A DNA stretch of 64,000 bases from Parvibaculum sp046297875 (GCF_046297875.1 NZ_JBKBHD010000001.1:62001-126000); one strand, 5' to 3'; counted from the stretch's first letter, positions 33,959 through 42,510 are shown. Translations and numbers: made by a program. The notes: generated by a model not told the origin, from the sequence alone.

Positions 33959-35200
33959 ATGAACATCATGGCGCGCATGACGAAACCCGAAGATGTGGGC
34001 CTCGATGGCGGACGGCTGGCGCTCATCCCCGAATATTTCTCGTCCTATGTCGATCGCGGCAAGATTGCCGGCTTCCAGACACTCGTCGCACGGCATGGCG
34101 AGATCGCCCATTTCGAGGTGCGCGGCAACCGCGACCGCGAACGCGGATTGCCGATGGAGCGCGACACCATTTTCCGCATCTATTCGATGACGAAACCGAT
34201 CACCAGCCTTGCGCTGATGATGCTCTACGAGGAAGGCCACTTCCAGCTCAACCATCCGGTGTCGCGCTACATCCCTTCCTTCAAGAAGCTGCGCGTCTGG
34301 GCGGGCGGCACGGCGGAGAAATACGAGACAGTGGAATGCGAGCGGGAAATGACGATCCGCGATCTTCTCACGCATACATCCGGCCTCACCTATGGCTTCA
34401 TGCAGGAACATCCCGTCGATGCGCTCTACCGCAAGGCCGGCATCGAGGGCGCGAACACGGTGAAGCTCACGCTCAAGGAAACGGTGGAGGCGATTGCAGA
34501 GCTGCCGCTTCTCTTTTCGCCCGGCCAGTATTGGAACTATTCCGTCTCGACCGATGTCTGCGGTTATCTCGTGGAAGTGCTGTCGGGCCGTACGCTCGAT
34601 GAATTTCTTGCCGCGCGCATCTTCGCGCCGCTCGGCATGGTGGACACGGGCTTCTTCGTGCCTGAGGAAAAGCTCGGCCGCTTCGCGACCAATTATTTCC
34701 GCAATCCGGTGACGAAAAAATCCGGCATCATGGATATGGGCGACGAGACAAGCGCCTATGCGCAGCCGCCTCGCTTCCTTTCCGGCGGTGGCGGCCTGAC
34801 CTCCACCATGACGGACTATTACCGCTTCTGTCAGATGCTGCTGAATGGCGGCGAACTCGACGGCGTGCGCATCTGTTCGCCCAAGACCATCGAGTTCATG
34901 ACCATGAACCATCTGCCCGGCGGGCAGACCATTAAGAAGATGTCGCGCTCGGCCTTCAGCGAACTTGCGGCGGAAGGTGCCGGCTTCGGTCTCGGCTTTC
35001 AGGTCACGCTCGACCCGGCAGAGGCGCAGCATATCGGCTCGCCCGGCAATTTCTCCTGGGGCGGTGCGGCCTCCACCTATTTCTGGATCGACCCGGAGGA
35101 AGACCTGATCGCCATTTTCATGACACAGCTCTATCCCTCCTCCACCTATCCGTTCCGCCCGCAGTATCAGCAGCTCGTCTACGGCGCGATCACCGAATAG
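33959..35200 (+). CDS. Beta-lactamase-fold serine hydrolase (esterase EstB-like)
   Basis: A 413-residue class C-like hydrolase. The nucleophile motif is Ser76-Met-Thr-Lys79 in FRIYSMTKPITSLALMMLYE (IYSMTKPITS), the Tyr motif is WNYSVSTDV (Tyr194 region), and HIGSPGNFSWGGAASTYFWI is the third box region with WGGAAST, typical of esterases of family VIII. No signal peptide. These enzymes hydrolyse short acyl esters and some beta-lactams. It may be co-transcribed with the transporter that starts 21 bases after its stop. SD GGGGAGA is upstream of ATG 33959. Confidence 0.9.
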   Translation: MNIMARMTKPEDVGLDGGRLALIPEYFSSYVDRGKIAGFQTLVARHGEIAHFEVRGNRDRERGLPMERDTIFRIYSMTKPITSLALMMLYEEGHFQLNHPVSRYIPSFKKLRVWAGGTAEKYETVECEREMTIRDLLTHTSGLTYGFMQEHPVDALYRKAGIEGANTVKLTLKETVEAIAELPLLFSPGQYWNYSVSTDVCGYLVEVLSGRTLDEFLAARIFAPLGMVDTGFFVPEEKLGRFATNYFRNPVTKKSGIMDMGDETSAYAQPPRFLSGGGGLTSTMTDYYRFCQMLLNGGELDGVRICSPKTIEFMTMNHLPGGQTIKKMSRSAFSELAAEGAGFGLGFQVTLDPAEAQHIGSPGNFSWGGAASTYFWIDPEEDLIAIFMTQLYPSSTYPFRPQYQQLVYGAITE

Positions 35201-35221
35201 CGCGAAAGTCCAAACTGCATC

Positions 35222-36127
35222 ATGCCGCTCTGGATCGCGCTCACCGTCGCGGCCGCCTTTTTGCAGAATTTGCGCTCCGCGCTGCAGAAGCGGCTAACGG
35301 GGGACATGTCGGCGACGGGCGCCACCTATGTGCGCTTTCTCTATGGCGTGCCAGTCGCCGCGCTCTACTTTGCCATCGTGATGGGGGTGACGGGCGCGGG
35401 CATGCCGCAGGCGCATGGCACGTTTTTCCTATATGCGGTGGCGGGCGGGCTCGCGCAGATCTGGGGCACGGTTCTGCTGGTCGCGCTTTTTGCCTATCGC
35501 AATTTCGCCGTCGGCACGACCTACTCGAAAACCGAGACGATCCAGACCGCGCTGTTCGGCATCATCGTGCTGGGCGATCATCTTAGCCTCGGCGCCTTTC
35601 TTGCCATTCTCATCAGCCTCGCAGGCGTGATTGCCATTTCGATGGCGCAATCGCGGCTGACGCTCGGCGCCTTCTGGCGCTCACTTGGCGACAAGCCGAC
35701 GCTGATGGGCATTGGCTCCGGCGCCTGCTATGGCATTGCCGCCGTCTGCTACCGTGCGGCCTCGCTCTCGCTCGATCACCCGGATTTCCTTGTTTCGGCG
35801 GGCTATACGCTTGTGGCCGTGCTCACGATCCAGACGGCGGTGATGACCTCATGGCTCTCCATGCGCCATCGCACGGAGCTGCGTATGGCGCTTCGCACAT
35901 GGCGCGTGAGTGCGCTTGTCGGCCTTGCGGGCGCGCTCGCCTCGATCGGCTGGTTCACCGCCATGACGATCCAGAACGCGGCCTATGTGCGCGCGCTCGG
36001 GCAGATCGAACTTGTCTTCGCCTTCATCTCCTCGCGCTTCATGTTTCGCGAAAAGACGAGCGCGCTCGAGCTTGCGGGCATCGTGCTCGTCGTGGGCGGC
36101 ATTGTGATGCTTGTTATCTGGCGGTAG
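35222..36127 (+). CDS. EamA/DMT-family transporter
   Basis: A 301-residue inner-membrane protein with ten predicted segments in two EamA repeats. The repeats are visible as FAYRNFAVGTTYSKTETIQTAL then FGIIVLGDHLSLGAFLAILI (first) and TAMTIQNAAYVRALGQIELV then FISSRFMFREKTSALELAGI (second). Such carriers export metabolites or amino acids; substrate unknown. It follows the esterase gene by 21 bases in the same direction, so a functional link is possible. Confidence 0.88.
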   Translation: MPLWIALTVAAAFLQNLRSALQKRLTGDMSATGATYVRFLYGVPVAALYFAIVMGVTGAGMPQAHGTFFLYAVAGGLAQIWGTVLLVALFAYRNFAVGTTYSKTETIQTALFGIIVLGDHLSLGAFLAILISLAGVIAISMAQSRLTLGAFWRSLGDKPTLMGIGSGACYGIAAVCYRAASLSLDHPDFLVSAGYTLVAVLTIQTAVMTSWLSMRHRTELRMALRTWRVSALVGLAGALASIGWFTAMTIQNAAYVRALGQIELVFAFISSRFMFREKTSALELAGIVLVVGGIVMLVIWR

Positions 36128-36550
36128 CCCCGCTTCCCCGGGGCGCGGCGGAATGCCGGCCCCGGGGGCTGGCGGATCGTGGAATAACGGGCTGCCGCGG
36201 CGTGGGGGGGCAAGGGGTCGCCGGCAACTCTTCCGCGTCCGCCGCGCGGACATGCTCGGGTGGCATGCCGGCGGAGAGGGTGCCTTGCGTCAGACCGAGA
36301 GCGAAGCGTCGTCGCCACGCCTGGGGGCACTGAACACGCGGCAATCTTCAGTCTGGAACAACTGTCGGAATTTGCCCGGACAGGGTCTGGGGGCATTGGC
36401 ACCGGACAACTCCCGATGCAATGACAGTAGATCAGCCGGACCCGCGATCAAAGAAGATTCATCCGTGGACGCATGATTCTACCATCGCATCCGAAACGAT
36501 GTATCAGCGCGGCACAAGTGCTCAATAATTGGGCAGCAAAACCGCCTCAC
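36128..36550. other. Gene-poor interval after the EamA gene
   Basis: 423 bases with no credible gene. The first 60 bases are G/C-rich with several CCCCGG/CCGGGG runs that could fold as a terminator for the transporter. From about 36330 the composition shifts (CAATCTTCAGTCTGGAACAA, GAAGATTCATCCG), unlike coding sequence around it. No tRNA, IS or ORF with a ribosome site is seen. It may hold a decayed gene. Confidence 0.35.
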
Positions 36551-37420
36551 TTAATGAGGGACATCACCGGCGACGGTTGTACGATGCATCACACGCAGAT
36601 GACCGTCATAACCGCCATCGGCAAAATGGAGAGTGCACCTGTTGTCCCACATGGTCAGCATGTTCTCGCGCCATTTGTGGCGATAGACGAACTGGTCCTG
36701 CGTCATATGCGTGTAAAGAAAGCCAAGAATGGCAGCGGATTCCGCATGAGTCATTCCTTCAATGCCAACCGTATAGACGGGGCTCACGAAGAGCGCCTTG
36801 CGGCCTGTGACGGGATGCGTACGGACAAGCGGATGCGGCCAGGTTTTCTCCGCATCCTTACTGACAAGAATCTTCATAGTGCGCTTTTCTGTTTCCTGCG
36901 CGAAGACGCCGTTCGGTCCATAGGGCAATGCGGCTGAATGCACGGCGGTTAGCCCGGAGAGCACCTTCTTCATTTCATCCGAGAGCGCGTCGTAAGCTCG
37001 GGTGCAATCCGCATAGAGCGTATCGCCGCCAACGGGCGGTATGACTTTCGAGTGGAGCAGCGTCGCGGCAGGAGGCTCCTCCTGAAAGCTCCAGTCCGAA
37101 TGCCAGCCCGCGCCGAAATTGCGCGCCTTCTCGTCCGGCTCGCGGCGCAGTTCCAGAATATGCGGATGGTCTTCCATCGGTGCGATGAAGGGATCGTGGC
37201 CGAAGGGACCGATCTGCAGCGTGAAGGCTTCGAGCTGATCGTGTGTGAGCGGCTGACCGGGAAACCAGATAACCGCATGGCGCGCCCAGGCCTGCTTCAC
37301 CTCCGCCAGCGTTTCCGGCGGCAGCGGCTTTGAAATATCGAGGCCGGTGATCTCTGCACCAAACCCGCTTTCATTCGGCCGTACATGGATCGGCGTGGCC
37401 TGCGCCCTTGCCTGCGACAT
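36551..37420 (-). CDS. TauD/TfdA-family dioxygenase (tandem copy 2)
   Basis: A 289-residue 2-oxoglutarate dioxygenase. HxD is in GWHSDWSFQEE, distal His in MWDNRCTLHFADGG, and the C-terminal Arg in RVMHRTTVAGD. HAVIWFPGQPLTHDQLEAF, GGDTLYADCTRAYDALSDE and RKALFVSPVYTVGIEGMT are family blocks. ATG 37420 was chosen (GGGGAG upstream, family N-terminus); the frame is open for 31 more codons. It lies 70 bases after the next TauD gene on the same strand, so the two are probably an operon. Confidence 0.9.
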   Translation of the reverse strand: MSQARAQATPIHVRPNESGFGAEITGLDISKPLPPETLAEVKQAWARHAVIWFPGQPLTHDQLEAFTLQIGPFGHDPFIAPMEDHPHILELRREPDEKARNFGAGWHSDWSFQEEPPAATLLHSKVIPPVGGDTLYADCTRAYDALSDEMKKVLSGLTAVHSAALPYGPNGVFAQETEKRTMKILVSKDAEKTWPHPLVRTHPVTGRKALFVSPVYTVGIEGMTHAESAAILGFLYTHMTQDQFVYRHKWRENMLTMWDNRCTLHFADGGYDGHLRVMHRTTVAGDVPH

Positions 37421-37490
37421 GGGTCTCACTCCCCTTATTGCTTTTCCCTGGGGAGAGAGTGCCATATCACCGCCTCGGGCAGAACCCCGC

Positions 37491-38330
37491 TTACTGGAGC
37501 GGGCCGCCGGCAATCGTGATGCGGTGCATCAAACGCTTTTCTCCGTGATAATCGTTCACGGCGAAATGCCAGGTCGCGCGGTTATCCCAGAAGGCGACCG
37601 AGCCCGGCTTCCATTCGAAGCGGCAGGTGAATTCGGGCCGCACCGCATGGGTATAGAGATAGTCGAGCAGCGGCTTGCTTTCGAAGGCGGTCCAGCCTTC
37701 GAAATGCGTGGTGAAGGCGGGGTTCACATAGAGCGCCTTCCGGCCGCTCAGCGGATGCGTGATGACAACGGGATGCACCGCCTCGCCGACCAGGTTTTCG
37801 CCCTTGAAGCCTGCCGCCTGATCCGACGACTTGTAGGCGCCGGCAGCGCCGAAGACATGCGCGTTGGAGTGCACCGCGCGCAGGCCTTCGAGCGTCTTCT
37901 TCAGGCCCGGCGACAGCGCCTCATATGCCTTGTACATATCGGCGAACATCGTATCGCCACCGGCATCGGGAAGCTCGCGCGCAACGAGTATCGAGCCCAT
38001 CGCCGGTTCCTGATCGTAGGAATGATCGGTGTGCCAGCCGCCGCCGACATTGACGAACTGGTTCTTCTCCTTGCGCACTTCGGCGATCTCGGGATGGCCG
38101 CCATTCGCGGGGAAGAACTTGTTGATGTCAATTTCGCCCCAGCGCCGCGCGAATGCGATGTGTTCTTCCGGCGTCAGCTTCTGGTCACGGAAGAAGATCA
38201 CGCCATAGTCGCGATAGGCGGCGCGGATCGCCTCCATGCCGCTGTTCGTGGGGTCGGCCAGGTTCACGCCCAGCACTTCGGCGCCGCAGCCCGGCGTCAC
38301 CTTCCTGATGATCACGGTTTCGAGACCCAT
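37491..38330 (-). CDS. TauD/TfdA-family dioxygenase (tandem copy 1)
   Basis: A 279-residue 2-oxoglutarate dioxygenase. HxD in GWHTDHSYDQEP, distal His in FWDNRATWHFAVNDYHG, Arg in LMHRITIAGG. GVIFFRDQKLTPEEHIAFAR, GGDTMFADMYKAYEALSPG and RKALYVNPAFTTHFEGWT complete the core. The WHTDHSYD...MGSILVARE form resembles the alkyl-sulfatase/taurine branch, but substrate is unproven. First gene of the pair; divergent from a Crp/Fnr regulator with a palindrome in the 88-base gap. SD GGGAGGAAAA upstream of ATG 38330. Confidence 0.92.
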   Translation of the reverse strand: MGLETVIIRKVTPGCGAEVLGVNLADPTNSGMEAIRAAYRDYGVIFFRDQKLTPEEHIAFARRWGEIDINKFFPANGGHPEIAEVRKEKNQFVNVGGGWHTDHSYDQEPAMGSILVARELPDAGGDTMFADMYKAYEALSPGLKKTLEGLRAVHSNAHVFGAAGAYKSSDQAAGFKGENLVGEAVHPVVITHPLSGRKALYVNPAFTTHFEGWTAFESKPLLDYLYTHAVRPEFTCRFEWKPGSVAFWDNRATWHFAVNDYHGEKRLMHRITIAGGPLQ

Positions 38331-38388
38331 GATTTTCCTCCCGGCGGGTTTTCCTGCCCTTGAGGATAAGAGGCCCGGAGGACTAGAT

Positions 38389-38404
38389 TGTTACTTGCGT
38401 AACA
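38389..38404. promoter_or_regulatory. Candidate operator, TGTTAC-TTGC-GTAACA
   Basis: A perfect 6-base inverted repeat with a 4-base centre, located 14 bases before the Crp/Fnr gene and 58 bases before the divergent dioxygenase gene. The geometry (two short arms, N4) is that of Crp/Fnr-family half-sites. It probably governs both directions. Confidence 0.55.
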
Positions 38405-38418
38405 TTTTAGGAAAATTC

Positions 38419-39120
38419 ATGCCGCCGAAACCGCTCCATGACCGCCTTGCCGAAACGCTTGCCCGTAATGGCTGGTTTGCGAAGCGCCCTTCCGCACTCA
38501 AGGTCCGGCTGATCGCGCTGGCGCAGGTCTCGACCGCCGAAGCCGGGCACTGGCTCTATGACACGGGCGACGAGGCGGAAGGGCTCTACGGCGTGCTCTC
38601 CGGCTCCGTCACCAGTCATGTCGTGCTCGACAACGGCGATAGCGTGCCGATCAGCATCTCGGGACCGGGCTCGATTTTCGGCTATGCGGCGCAGGTGCTG
38701 GGTGGGCGGCGTGTGACGACGGTGATCGCGCGCGAACGCTCCGAGATCATCTTCGTACCGCAACATGCGATTTCCGCGATTGTGCAGGAGATGCCCTCGC
38801 TCTGGCTCCACTTCGCGGAGCTTGCGACGGAGCAGCTTGTCTGGGCAGTGCGCGGCTACGCGGAACTGGTCCGCCTTTCCCCACGCGCGCGGATCGCAAG
38901 CCGTCTGCACGGCTACACCTTTCCCTGGGGCGGCGGCGGTGCGGCCACCGTCCCCATCCGGCAAGAGGAGCTTGCCGAACTGATGGGTATGTCGCGCAAG
39001 ACGGTCAATCTCGTGCTGCGGGACTTCGAGAAGCAGAAGCTCATCGAAAGAGGCTATCGCAGTATCAGGGTTCTCGATCCGGCGGGGCTCCACCGGATCG
39101 CGATGGAAGCCGGGCAATGA
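38419..39120 (+). CDS. Crp/Fnr-family transcriptional regulator
   Basis: A 233-residue regulator. The N-terminal cyclic-nucleotide-type sensor domain contains WLYDTGDEAEGLYGVLSGSV and SISGPGSIFGYAAQVLGGR; a dimerisation helix follows (TEQLVWAVRGYAELVRL), and the C-terminal HTH_Crp reads IRQEELAELMGMSRKTVNLV then DFEKQKLIERGYRSIRV. No Fe-S cysteine cluster is present, so it is not an Fnr-type O2 sensor. ATG 38419 is preceded by TTAGGAAAA. It likely regulates the divergent tandem dioxygenases. Confidence 0.9.
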   Translation: MPPKPLHDRLAETLARNGWFAKRPSALKVRLIALAQVSTAEAGHWLYDTGDEAEGLYGVLSGSVTSHVVLDNGDSVPISISGPGSIFGYAAQVLGGRRVTTVIARERSEIIFVPQHAISAIVQEMPSLWLHFAELATEQLVWAVRGYAELVRLSPRARIASRLHGYTFPWGGGGAATVPIRQEELAELMGMSRKTVNLVLRDFEKQKLIERGYRSIRVLDPAGLHRIAMEAGQ

Positions 39121-39124
39121 AAAA

Positions 39125-39146
39125 CCCGCGCCGTTTCCAGCGCGGG
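39125..39146. terminator. Hairpin between regulator and nitronate monooxygenase genes
   Basis: CCCGCGC (39125-39131) pairs with GCGCGGG (39140-39146) around an 8-base loop, right after the Crp/Fnr stop. AAAA on the left gives a U-run for minus-strand transcripts from the convergent gene. Confidence 0.6.
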
Positions 39147-39172
39147 CTTCGCAACTTGCCTTGCCGTCAGGC

Positions 39173-40171
39173 TTATTCGGCGGCCTGCGCCACCGAAAGG
39201 CCCGCCATGCGGTTGAGGCGCGTCTTGATGATGGCTTCGGCTTCCGAAACCATCCGCGTGACGAGTTCCTGGCACGAGGGAATGTCGTGGATCAAGCCCT
39301 GCACCATGCCGGCCGACCAGATGCCGTGATCGGGGTCGCCCGCTTCATAGACGACGCGCCCACGCGCGCCGGAGACGAGATGTGCGATGTCCTCGATTTT
39401 CGCGCCGCCCTTCTTCTCGATGGCGACGACTTCCTGGCTCACCGCGTTCTTTGCCACGCGCGCCGTGTTGTGCAGCGTGCGGAAGATGAGGTCGGTCGAA
39501 CGTTCGTCGTTGGCGACGATCTGTTCCTTGACCTTCTGGTGGATGGCGCTTTCCTTGGTGCACATGAAGCGCGTGCCCATGTTGACGCCTTCCGCGCCGA
39601 GCGCGAGGGCTGCAACGAGGCCGCGCGCATCGCCGAAGCCGCCGGATGCGATCATCGGGATCTTCACCTTGTCGGCCGCGGCCGGAATGAGGATCAGACC
39701 CGGAATGTCGTCCTCGCCCGGATGGCCCGCGCATTCAAAGCCGTCGATCGAGATCGCATCGACGCCCATGCGCTCCGCAGAGAGCGCGTGACGGACGGCG
39801 GTGCACTTGTGGATGACCTTGATGCCGTGCTTCTTGAAGTCATCGACATGTTCCTGCGGCTTGTAGCCCGCGGTTTCGACGATCTTCACGCCCGACTCGA
39901 TGATCGCCTGACGATATTCGGCATAGGGCGGGGGCTTCAGCGCCGGCAGGATGGTGAGGTTCACGCCGAAGGGCTTGTCGGTGAGGCCCTTGCACTTCTC
40001 GATCTCCTTGCGGAGGTCGTCCGGCGTCGGCTGCGTCAGCGCCGTGATGAAGCCGAGCGCACCGGCATTGGACACGGCCGCGACGAGTTCCGCCCGGCCG
40101 ACCCATTGCATGCCGCCCTGCACGATGGGGTGTTCGACCCCGAACAGTTCGGTGAATCTGGTTTTGATCAC
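39173..40171 (-). CDS. Nitronate monooxygenase family protein (copy 1)
   Basis: A 332-residue FMN-dependent TIM-barrel enzyme of the nitronate monooxygenase/2-nitropropane dioxygenase family. FGVEHPIVQGGMQWVGRAEL begins the barrel, then SNAGALGFITAL, GVDAISIDGFECAGHPGEDD (the FMN phosphate region with GHPG) and IASGGFGDARGLVAALALGAEGVNMGTRF read in segments. Many members act as enoyl-reductase-like or nitroalkane-oxidising enzymes; substrate uncertain. GTG start 40171 follows GAGGGAGAG. Divergent from a LysR regulator. Confidence 0.88.
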   Translation of the reverse strand: MIKTRFTELFGVEHPIVQGGMQWVGRAELVAAVSNAGALGFITALTQPTPDDLRKEIEKCKGLTDKPFGVNLTILPALKPPPYAEYRQAIIESGVKIVETAGYKPQEHVDDFKKHGIKVIHKCTAVRHALSAERMGVDAISIDGFECAGHPGEDDIPGLILIPAAADKVKIPMIASGGFGDARGLVAALALGAEGVNMGTRFMCTKESAIHQKVKEQIVANDERSTDLIFRTLHNTARVAKNAVSQEVVAIEKKGGAKIEDIAHLVSGARGRVVYEAGDPDHGIWSAGMVQGLIHDIPSCQELVTRMVSEAEAIIKTRLNRMAGLSVAQAAE

Positions 40172-40391
40172 TTTTTCTCTCCCTCGCCGGAGGCCACCCT
40201 TCTTGTGGCTTGAGCCTCTCGTGAATATCTGGATGAGGCAGTTTTAGCAGAAGGTTTCGGCGCTTTGCACGAAGGGAATGGCGCGGCCGCGTGCGAAAAA
40301 TACATTGCCGCAGCGTTCTCCTTGGCTTCCCAAACGCTTGAAACGGCGGGAAAACCGGCGCAGTCTCCCCTCCCAAGATCAAACATGTGAA

Positions 40392-40407
40392 TGTTCAGCC
40401 ATGAACA
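40392..40407. promoter_or_regulatory. Candidate LysR operator 1, TGTTCA-GCCA-TGAACA
   Basis: A perfect inverted repeat spanning the LysR gene's ATG (40401). The same half-sites recur at 41335-41350. Its overlap with the start codon suggests autorepression. Confidence 0.6.
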
Positions 40408-41315
40408 ACGATTCCAACTGGGACGCGTACCGCATCTTCCTCGCCGTGGTCGACACGCAGAGCCTTTCCGGCGCGGGCCGCAGGCTCAAGCTCAGCCATG
40501 CGACTGTCGGCCGCCATATTGCCACACTCGAGAAGCGACTGGGCGCCAAGCTCTTCGTGCGCGAGCCGACCGGCTATGCGCTGACAGGCGCGGGCGAGCG
40601 CCTGCGCGCGGAAGTCGAGCCCATGTCGCTTGCCGCCGAGCGCGCGCTGCATGCCGCCCTCAGCGCCGATGGCGAGGCGCAGGGCCTCGTCCGCGTCGCC
40701 ATTCCGCACAGCCTCGCGGCTTACTGGTTCATGCCCTGTCTCGGCGAATTCGAAGAACGCCATCCCGGAATCGAAATCGAGATCGTCAACGAGGTGACGC
40801 AGGTTTCGGTGAAGCGGCGCGACGCCGACATCGTGATCCGCCCCTATGGGCCGGGCCGCGAGAATGTCGTCGGGCGCAAGATCGGCCGCATCGGCGTCGG
40901 CTTCTATGCCTCGCATTCCTATGCTGATGCACATGGTCTCCCGTCAAAGCGCGAAGAGTGGAAAGACCATCGCATCATCGGCTTTGGCGGCCGCGCGGCG
41001 GAGGTCGAACTGGCGGACTGGCTTGCCCATGTGACGCAGGGCGCGCGCGTGGCGCTGCGCTGCTTCTCCGACGCCGATCTCGTACAGGCGGTGCGCGCAG
41101 GCGTCGGTATTTCCACCCTTGTCTGCATCGTCGCCGAGGCCTATCCCGATCTCGTCCGCATCGCGCCGCAGAAGCTCGCCAATGGCACGGAGATGTGGCT
41201 CCTTGCCCATCCTGACCTCCGCGACACGGCGCCTGTCCGCGCGGTTATCGATTTTCTCGGCGAAAAGGCCAAGGCCGACCGTGACAGGCTAGCGGGACGC
41301 AGCGTCACCACCTGA
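40401..41315 (+). CDS. LysR-family transcriptional regulator
   Basis: A 304-residue LTTR. The N-terminal winged HTH is clear (AYRIFLAVVDTQSLSGAGRR then LSHATVGRHIATLEKRLGAK, LFVREPTGYALTGAGERL), with a periplasmic-binding-type effector domain after (VRVAIPHSLAAYWFMPCL, DIVIRPYGPGRENVVGRKIG). It resembles regulators of small-molecule oxidation genes. Between two nitronate monooxygenase genes, with TGTTCA-N4-TGAACA at its own start and before the downstream enzyme gene. The start at 40401 lacks a clear ribosome site. Confidence 0.9.
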   Translation: MNNDSNWDAYRIFLAVVDTQSLSGAGRRLKLSHATVGRHIATLEKRLGAKLFVREPTGYALTGAGERLRAEVEPMSLAAERALHAALSADGEAQGLVRVAIPHSLAAYWFMPCLGEFEERHPGIEIEIVNEVTQVSVKRRDADIVIRPYGPGRENVVGRKIGRIGVGFYASHSYADAHGLPSKREEWKDHRIIGFGGRAAEVELADWLAHVTQGARVALRCFSDADLVQAVRAGVGISTLVCIVAEAYPDLVRIAPQKLANGTEMWLLAHPDLRDTAPVRAVIDFLGEKAKADRDRLAGRSVTT

Positions 41316-41333
41316 TCGCTTTCAAACAGTGTT

Positions 41334-41351
41334 ATGTTCAGGCTTGAACAT
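41334..41351. promoter_or_regulatory. Candidate LysR operator 2, ATGTTCA-GGCT-TGAACAT
   Basis: A perfect 7-base inverted repeat with a 4-base centre, 57 bases before the ATG of the second nitronate monooxygenase. Its arms match those at 40392-40407, so the same regulator probably binds both. Confidence 0.6.
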
Positions 41352-41407
41352 TCCCGCGGGGGCGCATGCGGGCCATTATCCTCTGCAACAGCAGGAGGAA
41401 TTCGCAA

Positions 41408-42415
41408 ATGGCCCTACCCGACATTCTGAAGAACCGGCTCGAGCTGCCGGTGATCGGCTCGCCGCTCTTCATCGTTTCCGGCCCCGAACTCGTCATCGCC
41501 CAGTGCAAGGCCGGCATCGTCGGCTCCTTCCCTGCGCTCAATGCGCGGCCCGCGCATGTGCTTGAGGAATGGATCAGGCGGATCAAGGGCGAGCTTGGCG
41601 AATATCAGGCGAAGCACCCGGAAAAGAAGGTCGCGCCCTTCGCCGTCAACCAGATCTGCCACGCCTCGAACGACCGCCTGTCGCATGACATCGATGTCTG
41701 CACGAAGCTCGAAGTGCCGATCATCATCACCTCGCTCCGCCCGCCGGCCGAAGTCGTCGACAATGCGCACTCCTATGGCGGCAAGGTGTTCCACGACGTC
41801 ATCAATGTGAAGCACGCGAAGAAGGCGGCGGAACAGGGCGTTGACGGTCTCATTCTCGTCTGCGCCGGTGCGGGCGGTCATGCCGGCACGCTCTCGCCCT
41901 TCGCGCTGGTGCGCGAGGTGAAGCAGTGGTTCAACGGCACGGTGATCCTGTCGGGCGCCATGTCCGACGGCTGGAGCATTGCAGGCGCGCTCGCCATGGG
42001 CGCCGATCTCGCCTATCTCGGCACGCGCTTCGTCGCGACGGCGGAGGCAAATGCCGAGCAGGGCTACAAGCAGAACCTGATCGATCATGCCGCCGACGAT
42101 ATCGTCTACACCAATCTCTTCACCGGCGTTCACGGCAACTATCTCGCGCCGTCGATCGCGGCGGCGGGGCTCGACCCGAACAACCTGCCGGAAGCCGACA
42201 AGTCGAAGATGAATTTCGGCTCGGGCGGCAACATGAAGCAGAAGGCCTGGAAGGATATCTGGGGTTCGGGCCAGGGCATCGGCCAGATCAAGGACGCGCC
42301 GCCCGTCGCCGAACTCGTCGAGCGGATGAAGCGCGAATATGTGCAGGCCTGCCGCGAATTCGCGGAACGCATGCCGCCGGAAGCCTTGAGCGCCGCCAAG
42401 GCCGCGGCAGAATAA
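41408..42415 (+). CDS. Nitronate monooxygenase family protein (copy 2)
   Basis: A 335-residue member of the same FMN family as the gene at 39173, but clearly diverged. It opens LELPVIGSPLFIVSGPELVI, then AGIVGSFPALNARP, FAVNQICHASNDRLSHD, GLILVCAGAGGHAGTLSPFA (FMN/phosphate region) and SGAMSDGWSIAGALAMGADL. The CHASNDR and GGHAG segments match the NMO subgroup with an active-site His. Start ATG 41408 has GGAGGAATT upstream. Preceded by a LysR-type operator and followed by a strong terminator, so it is a single-gene unit. Confidence 0.9.
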   Translation: MALPDILKNRLELPVIGSPLFIVSGPELVIAQCKAGIVGSFPALNARPAHVLEEWIRRIKGELGEYQAKHPEKKVAPFAVNQICHASNDRLSHDIDVCTKLEVPIIITSLRPPAEVVDNAHSYGGKVFHDVINVKHAKKAAEQGVDGLILVCAGAGGHAGTLSPFALVREVKQWFNGTVILSGAMSDGWSIAGALAMGADLAYLGTRFVATAEANAEQGYKQNLIDHAADDIVYTNLFTGVHGNYLAPSIAAAGLDPNNLPEADKSKMNFGSGGNMKQKAWKDIWGSGQGIGQIKDAPPVAELVERMKREYVQACREFAERMPPEALSAAKAAAE

Positions 42416-42443
42416 GCGCCGTTACATCGAGACAAAATGAAAG

Positions 42444-42469
42444 CGGCGGGATCACTCCCGCCGTTTTTT
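42444..42469 (+). terminator. Strong Rho-independent terminator
   Basis: CGGCGGGA (42444-42451) pairs with TCCCGCCG (42456-42463), 4-base loop, followed by TTTTTT. It lies 28 bases after the nitronate monooxygenase stop. Confidence 0.92.
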
Positions 42470-42510
42470 ATGCTCTTGCCATGCCGCCTCGCCTCGATGT
42501 GAATAGGCGC

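Noticed and set aside
33653..35032. 459-codon minus-strand frame opposite the class C-like hydrolase
   Set aside because: The plus strand carries SMTK and Tyr motifs and a good ribosome site; the minus frame has no domain.
36111..36476. Plus-strand frame after the EamA gene
   Set aside because: Composition is low-complexity and no start signal is seen; treated as non-coding.
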